From positions 377,001-441,000 of the forward strand of contig LSRY02000015.1 in NCBI GenBank assembly GCA_001643675.2: DNA of 64,000 nucleotides, in the 5' to 3' direction. Below, piece by piece: positions 57,501 through 64,000 of this stretch (positions are counted from its first letter, which is position 1; every line of letters begins with the position of its first letter). The notes beneath the pieces are model-generated. The model was not told the origin of the DNA, did not search any database, and saw nothing but the letters and a program-made list of their open reading frames with translations. This stretch comes from Monocercomonoides exilis (lineage: Eukaryota > Preaxostyla > Oxymonadida > Polymastigidae). The position numbers were made by a program, and so were the translations under genes.

Positions 57501-60500
57501 TCTTTCCCTTCTTTCCCTTCTTTCCCTTCTTTCCCTTCTTTCCCTTCCTCTTTCTCAGCTGTTTCCAGTTTAACATCTTCATTATTGCTCGCTGTTTTTC
57601 GCTTTGATCGTTCTTTAACATCAGCCGAATTCGTTTTGTTTCCTTTGCCTCTTCCCTTCGCTGTTTTATTTTTCTCTTTCTTTTGCATCGCTTGCTTTCC
57701 ACCTCCTCCTTTTGCTCCATTTTTCTTTTGTTCTGCCTTGTTCTCTTCTTCGCCTCCACTCTCATCAACATAATAGAACTCCCTGCCATCATTGTCCACA
57801 AGCCTGATAACATTTGAATTTGAAGCGTTTTGCTTGTCTTTCTTCTTCTTTGCTGTCACATTCTTCTTTCCCTTCCCTGTGTCTTTCTTTCCCTTCGGCC
57901 TTCCTTTCTTCCCTTTCTTCTTTTCTGTATATTCCTCCGATTCTGATAGGTTATACTCTCCATCATCATCATCACCTCCTCCATTCTCCTCGCTCTCTGC
58001 TTCCATTTCGCCTGCAATGTCAATCACCTCATTCTCGTCAATGTCGTGCTGCGTGTGCTTCTCAATGTGCAGCGATACTCCATCGCCCAGAAAGTCCACA
58101 AGCGTGCTGATTGGCGCATCATCCACAAAACACACAAACATCCGCCCATTCGATTGCCCTGCTTTTGATGACAAGAAAGTGGAATTCCCCGCATTTCGGT
58201 CTCTTTTCCTCAAAGACCGGTCCAGCTGATCGTCAAAGGCCTTCGACGGCTTCTGAGTCTTCAGCAGAAACGGCTCAGCTCCAAAAACGGGGTAATCAAC
58301 AAGAAGAGAATCATCTTCAATTGCAGCAGACGCCATCAGGTTGAAGTTGCGAATTTGGGCTGGTGGATATGCAAAGTCCATTGGCAAAGATGAAATAGAT
58401 GCAATTTCAGTTATATCTTCATCTCCATTCGATTTGGACTCTTCATTGTTTGATTTTTGTTCATCTTGCTTTTCTTCTTTCGCTTCATCATTCGTATTTT
58501 GTGTATCCTTGTTAGCAGGAATATCCTCAATCATTTTGCCTCCCTGTTCTTTCTGTTGCAATGGCTGCATTTTCTCTCTGTTAAACGCCAGCTGTCTGTG
58601 AAACAGCTGGAACAGCGCATGTTTCACTTGCCCGACAGTCGCTTCTGCATTTTTGTTCACATAAAAATACCCCAAATCGACAATGTTGTGCTCTTCGTCA
58701 TCCCAAAAGGAGAATCGAATAATGAAGCACTGACTCACAACACTTGCATCAACCCATCGAGAGAAGAAAGGAACTTCAAATAAATCATTACCAGACCCAG
58801 AAATACTTGCAGATGAAGAGCTTCGAAGCTTAATTTTCTTTTCTTCCCCTTCCCCTTCTTCTTCTTCTTCTTCTTCTTTGTTTTTTATAGCAAGCGCATA
58901 AAACGGTTGAATAATCGATTTTTTCGGTTGAGTTCTCTTTGTCTGGTCTTTAATATCATTTTCTATTCCTTCCGTCTCTTTCCCATCAACCAATTCATCA
59001 TCACCATTCTCCTTCTTTTCGCATCCTGGTCTGTCTTCACCAACAGTCAACCGAATAAACCTTTCAGCTGTGCAAATCTGCTCTTCTTCTTCCAACTTCT
59101 CCTCCAAAAACACAATCGGGTGCTTTTTGTCTAGCACACTCCAAATCGTCTGGCTCATCTCGTCTTCGGTGAATCTCCCATCCGGCTGCAGTTTTGAGAG
59201 CAGCTCGTCTGTCTGCCTCGACCCAATCGAAGGGAAAGAAGAGGAATGCGAGGCAACAAGGAAGATTCGGCGAAGATAAAAGGGAGGGAGAAGCAATGAA
59301 GATGATGACATTTCTGATGTGTTTGAAGAGCCTGCTGAAGATGCTGAAGATGGTAAAGACAGTTCAGAAGCTTTGTCTTTTTCCAAAGTTGTGGATGTTT
59401 GCAGATCATTTGATGTTTTTGAAGAAATGTCATTGATTGAATTTGGAGAAGAAGAATCAGAATCAGTTGAGTGTGCTGCAGTTGTTTCAGACTGTTCAAC
59501 AGCATTGCCATCTTTTTTCTCATCTTCTTCCATTTTCCCATTCAAATCAGATGTTTCAGTATCCTTCACAATCTGATGCTCCGCCTGCTTTTCTAGCGAA
59601 GGCGAAAGCCAGCCAAGCGATGCCTCGTCATCGTCTCTAAATGGATCTTCATCATTTGCCTCTCTCTCTTTCTCTCTCTCCTTCATTCTTTTCTCTTCCA
59701 TTTCTTCTTTCATTTTCTGTGCAATCATCTCCTTCAGTGCAGACAGCTTCGTTTCCCTCTCCAAAGCAAAGTGGAATATCTGCCTTCCCGTCTTGCCCCG
59801 CAGCACATACACACTCATTAAAGCATTGATCTTCGCTTTCTCTGCGTCTTCTTTGTCTTTCAGGCTCTTTTCGAGTGAAAGGAACGAGAAAATCGACTGC
59901 GGAATGAGAGAAGCAGGAATGGATGGGCAGAAATAAGGATACACACGAAGCAGCTGCGGGCGGGAGATGCATTCGTATGGCAGTGCAGATGGAGGGAAAA
60001 GGGAAGAAGAGGAAGTCGAGGGAATGCTAATCAAGGAATCTGGGTGTTGTGCGTGATGTGGTTCAGAAATAGAAGAAACAGAAGAAATGGAGGAAGAAGA
60101 AGTTGTGGAAGTTGATGAGGAAGAAGGTGACGAAGAAGGAATAGAAAAACTTACTGCATCATTTTCTATTTTGTTAATTTCACTTTCTGGTGCATCGATT
60201 GTTGATAACAACAGAGCTGTTTGGAGATCGCTGTCCATTTCATCTGCCTCTGCATTTGCTGCTTGCTTTGATCTCCCTTTTGAAGAAGCTTGTAGCATCA
60301 GCTTCGGCTTCTGTTTATTCCTCCTTTTTGGAATGTCATCTGAAGATTCATCAAACGCACCTGAATTTATCAGGATGTTTATTTCGTCACTGTCATCTGA
60401 ACACACAAAGTTGTCTTCATAATAGTTTTCTTCTTTTCTTCTCCTCCCTCTTCTCCCCTTCTTTTTCCCCTTTCCTGTGTCTGCCTTCCTCTTCAGCTTC

Positions 60501-63500
60501 TTGTTTGAACCATACGGCGCATCGTCTTTGTCAAACAGGCTCTCATTCTCAACAATGTCTTCAATGCCCTCCACATCCTCCTCTTCCACATTGCACACAT
60601 CAGCCCCATAAAATGCATCACCACCTGTTTTATATCCCTCCTCTTGTTCTCTTTTCCTCAGCCCCCATTTTTTCGTGCCCACATATTCATTCTCAATGAC
60701 TGTCACATCGTCATCTCCACGCCTTCTTGCTCTTCTTCTCGCCACGCTGTCCACAACTCCGTTTTCCAGTTCTTGTTGCGCTCTGCACAACGCCTCGTCG
60801 TTCCTCTCCTGCTCTTCCTTCAGCTTCGCCATCATCCTCCTCATCCTCCTCTGCTCCCTCTCATCAACCTCATCTGCCTTTCCTGTTTCTGCTTTGCTTC
60901 CACCTGCTCCTTCTTCTTCTTTCTTCCCTTCTCCTTTCTTCTCTCCATTCACCTCCACCTCCCCTTCGTTGTCTGAGAACACATACAATTCGTCTCCTTC
61001 ACTCGTGTCCAGACGCGACTGAGACAAAGCTGCTACGCTCCTTCGGAACTCCAATGGAAGAATGCGTGTGGTGTAGATAGGCAGAATTGGGAAGGGCGGC
61101 TTTGTGGCTGAGGGAGGAATCGTATTTTGTACTTCTTTCTTCTTCTTGTTTTTGCTTTTGTTCCCCTTTTTCTTTGAAGAAGCTGCGTTTGCTTCATTTT
61201 CATTGCCGTTCTCGTTTCTTTTCTCTTCTCTTTCTCTTTCCAGCTCTGCCTCTTCGCTCTCCATCATCTGTGCCCATTCGCCCAGCTGCCTCAGACTCTC
61301 CTCGCTCGCCTCAACAAGCTCTGTGCGGCAGCGTCTATACAACAATCTGTAAGCAGAAGTGATCGGCGCTTGAAATATGCCTCCCAACGCATTCTTCCCT
61401 TTCTTCACTGTGAAAAGCCCTCCGCTGTCCTGCACTTTCTTCTTTCTTTTCCCTTCTCCCGTTGAATTTCCACTGTTATTTGCACCACTTGCACCAGAAC
61501 CTTCTGATCCGCCTGTTTTTCCCCCATCTCCCTTCTTCTTCTCTACTGTTCCATAGTTCTTCCCTGTGACTTCTGTCTCATTGGTGATCTTAGTCACTTG
61601 CGTATCGTTGAATTTGAACCAGCTCTGCGTCGCGAAGTTCTTAATGAACACAAAATAATGCCCTGACTGCACAAACCCGCTGTGAACAAGCACAGCAAAA
61701 AGCTCGTAAACAACTGGTGTGTGTGGAGGAGTGAAGTGGGTTGAATCTGTTAAAGAAGAAGATGAAGAAGAGGAAGAAAAAGGTGAAGTGTTATTTTGGA
61801 TAGTCTTTGATGGATATGGAGACAAACACACAAAAGAAGGAGCTTTTACTTTCTTCACATGCTGGTCATTTTGCGAGTCATCAACAGATTTGCTGCTTTT
61901 CTCGTCTGTTTCTCTCGCACTTTCGTCTGAGTCGATTGTGAGCTCTTCTCCTTTCATGTTCTGATCCAGCCACATCTCCTTCCACAAATCTTCTGGTTTG
62001 ATATTCTTGTTTGCTTCTTTTGAAGAGTTGCTTTCATTGAAATGACTGTCTTTAACTTTTTCTTCTCCTTTTTCTCCTTTTCCCTCTTTTTCTTCAACTC
62101 CGTCTTCTTCCATTTTCCCTTCCTCTTCCTCTTTCTTTTTCTTTTTCTCTTCTTCTTCCTGCTGCTGCTTCATCAATTCTCTTTCTCTCTCTTCCTCCAT
62201 CTCAATCTGTTTGTTGATGCTCTCATCTGTCATATACTTGTCAAATTGACAGAATAGCGGAAATGCCACCGAGTCATTCAACTTGACAGGGTTTCCCTCA
62301 AAATCCGATGTGTATCTCATCAGCTGTATTGAAATGACTGGCGGAAGACTCTTCAGCAGCGTCTGGCGTGTTGCTGTTTGGCGAGATTGGCAGCTGTCGC
62401 AGAAGTATTTGTTGTCTCCATCTAACACCTCTTTCGATGTCAGCTGCTGAAGCAGATCGTCCAGCGTGAGCATTTCTTTGTCTTTGCCTTGTGATGAAGT
62501 GGAGCTGTCTGAAGAAGAAGAAGAAGAAGAAGAGTTTTGATAAGCCCCAAATATTTCTGCTCCAAAATGAGACATGGGCATAGCAAGATTCAGATCATAA
62601 AAGGGATCAATTCTTCGTGAGCAGTGATGGCAGTTTTGACACTCAATAATCTGCACTGATTCGCCTTGATACAGCATTGATATTGTTGTGTCCCTTTCGG
62701 AAATAGCACTTTTATTTGTTTTGGCATTTGAATCTTCATTTGAAACACTCAATTCAAGTAGCTTCTTTTTCTCATCCATTTCCTTCATTAATAAATTATC
62801 GCAAAGCAATCGATTCAATTCTCCGACGTCGTGCTGATCAAATTGTACTTCTTCTCCCCAACCAAAACTCGTTGTTAAAGGAATTGTTGAATAGTATTTC
62901 GGTGATGAAATAACAGTTTCTGGCCAAGGAGAAAATTTAGCTCTTAATGCTTCTGTCGAGTATTTTTGAAGTCTAGCGAACAAAAGTTGTAGGTTAAAAA
63001 TAAGGTTTTTTTTCAAAGAAGCAGGCAGGACGCTAGAAAGATTTGAAGATGTAATTGGAACGTGCAATTCGGGAGATGCATTTTCTGAATTTTTCTCATT
63101 TTCTGAAGGCAAAATTTTATCATTTGGATCACTAAAAATAAGTTTTGAAAGGTTTTGAATTTCTGATTCATCAACAAGAGTTTTAAATGAAAAAACTAAG
63201 CTTCGAAATTCAGGTGTCATAAACCTTGAAAATAATAAAACAGATAAATAGAATAAATTCAATTAAAAATCTTGACAAACAAGCATTGAATCAAGCTGTT
63301 CAAATAACAAGTGGCACCATGATTCATTAATCCTGCAAATTGTTGATGTTCTGTTTGCTTCTTTCGAGGTTGGTCGAAAGCATAATCAATCGCGTACATT
63401 TTTTATGAGTCAAATACCAATTAATGACTCTTAGTTGTTGCAGCTTCTATCAGAAAAGCTCTTTTTTGATCTTCAAGTTATTGGATATCTATTAAGGTTT

Positions 63501-64000
63501 GTTCACTTAGTTCCTTGTTTGTTTCGACTATTTAAACAGTGCTCTCGCATTTATTCGGAGAAAACTGTATTAGTAATTTGTATTTTTCTGAATAAAAAAA
63601 TAAAGAAATAAATACTATTTTGCTCTGATACAGTTTTTTCAGAAATAGAAATATGTGATAATAATGAAAAAAAGAATTATTACAAATAATGTCAAGTAAT
63701 AGCTTGACCAAAACGACGTTTTGGCACTCCATGCAACGTCTTCAAACCGACTTGTGAAGAAGTTCTTTGCAACTTTTTAGTTGCAACCTGCTGACTCCAC
63801 TGATTTTCGTTCCTTTTCCTCTCATTAATCCTTTTCCGAATGGTATCAACAATCGCCTGTATGTGGAACGAGCGTGTGAGCCACGGCCGCACATCTCTCT
63901 CCTGAGCCAGGAACCGCAGAAATCCCAGCGACTCGATCAGCTCATTGTCATCCTGCTCTCCAAAAAACGACTTTATCACAAACCCGTTTTCGATCTGAAG
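54548..64000 (-). CDS. Large USP47/USP40-like ubiquitin carboxyl-terminal hydrolase (5' end outside window)
   Basis: Exons on the minus strand: 64000-63748 (partial), 63332-63281, 63224-54548, ending in TGA. Intron 63333-63747 (415 bp, donor GTTTGA) and intron 63225-63280 (56 bp, donor GTTTGT). Exon 2 holds the Cys box (GLMNHGATCYLNSLIQCLF), joined in frame to FMTPEFRSL. Exon 3 gives SFGWGEEVQFDQHDVGEL and LYQGESVQIIECQNCHHCS, typical of the USP40/47/7 branch, zinc-type CxxC pairs (CQNC, CDSC), and the His box SGHYFVFIKNF with WFKFNDTQVTKI. All catalytic boxes are present. Acidic Lys/Glu-rich insertions lengthen the domain, and about 2,350 residues follow, with Lys-rich low complexity, a GKE tandem repeat near 57,490-57,550 and probable ubiquitin-like folds. 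It should remove ubiquitin from substrates; which ones cannot be told. At about 2,990 aa it is much longer than animal USP47. Confidence 0.9.

Overview
The window looks like nuclear DNA of an AT-rich, intron-containing protist, most probably an oxymonad (Preaxostyla, Monocercomonoides/Blattamonas type). The main reason is its very large surface proteins: a signal peptide, a parallel beta-helix ('polymorphic outer membrane protein'-like) ectodomain, one membrane helix and a degenerate kinase lobe, an architecture I associate with that group. Introns are mostly short (52-83 bp) and most start with GTTTG. I saw no bacterial operon structure, no rRNA or tRNA gene and no CRISPR array. The taxon call is inference.

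Region 1 (1-8.5 kb): a charged coiled-coil gene fragment running in from the left edge, large AG and TTC microsatellites, decayed coiled-coil coding sequence, AT-rich spacer, a foldback element, and two copies of a roughly 270-bp MITE family with ATAT target-site duplications (TSDs).

Region 2 (8574-27165): nested transposons. A pogo/mariner-type element of about 2.04 kb (TA flanks, 20-21 bp terminal inverted repeats (TIRs), CENP-B/pogo DDE transposase) is split by one 16,550-bp insertion at 10053-26602. The insertion has 22-bp perfect TIRs and a 4-bp ATGT TSD; removing it together with one TSD restores the pogo reading frame exactly. Inside it lie a five-exon gene for a 1,229-aa protein joining a ubiquitin-specific protease (USP, peptidase C19) domain to a DDE transposase-like domain, a decayed copy of the host receptor family, a second beta-helix gene fragment, an acidic coiled-coil gene, and unrecognised relics. 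This is the best candidate in the window for an undescribed system: a giant DNA transposon whose transposase carries a deubiquitinase domain and whose interior carries host surface-receptor sequence.

Region 3 (27950-51985): a 24-kb imperfect palindrome. Two 10.4-kb arms, almost identical, each carry a receptor-like gene of about 2,990 codons, pointing inward. The central 3.2 kb is a decayed DIRS-like tyrosine-recombinase retrotransposon (Gag-RT-RNase H-YR order) whose coding ends lie about 40-50 bp from the arm ends. The arms differ mainly in a 1-kb patch of the ectodomain and a smaller patch near the membrane. Each gene copy also carries one single-base homopolymer frameshift, at different places.

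Region 4 (52-64 kb): spacer with three more MITE copies, then a large USP47/USP40-like ubiquitin hydrolase gene on the minus strand that runs off the right edge.

Caution: several frame breaks are one-base homopolymer differences, so long-read sequencing error is a live alternative to true decay. Some in-frame TAA/TAG codons may be sense codons, because the oxymonad Streblomastix reads them as Gln; this is weighed in the findings.
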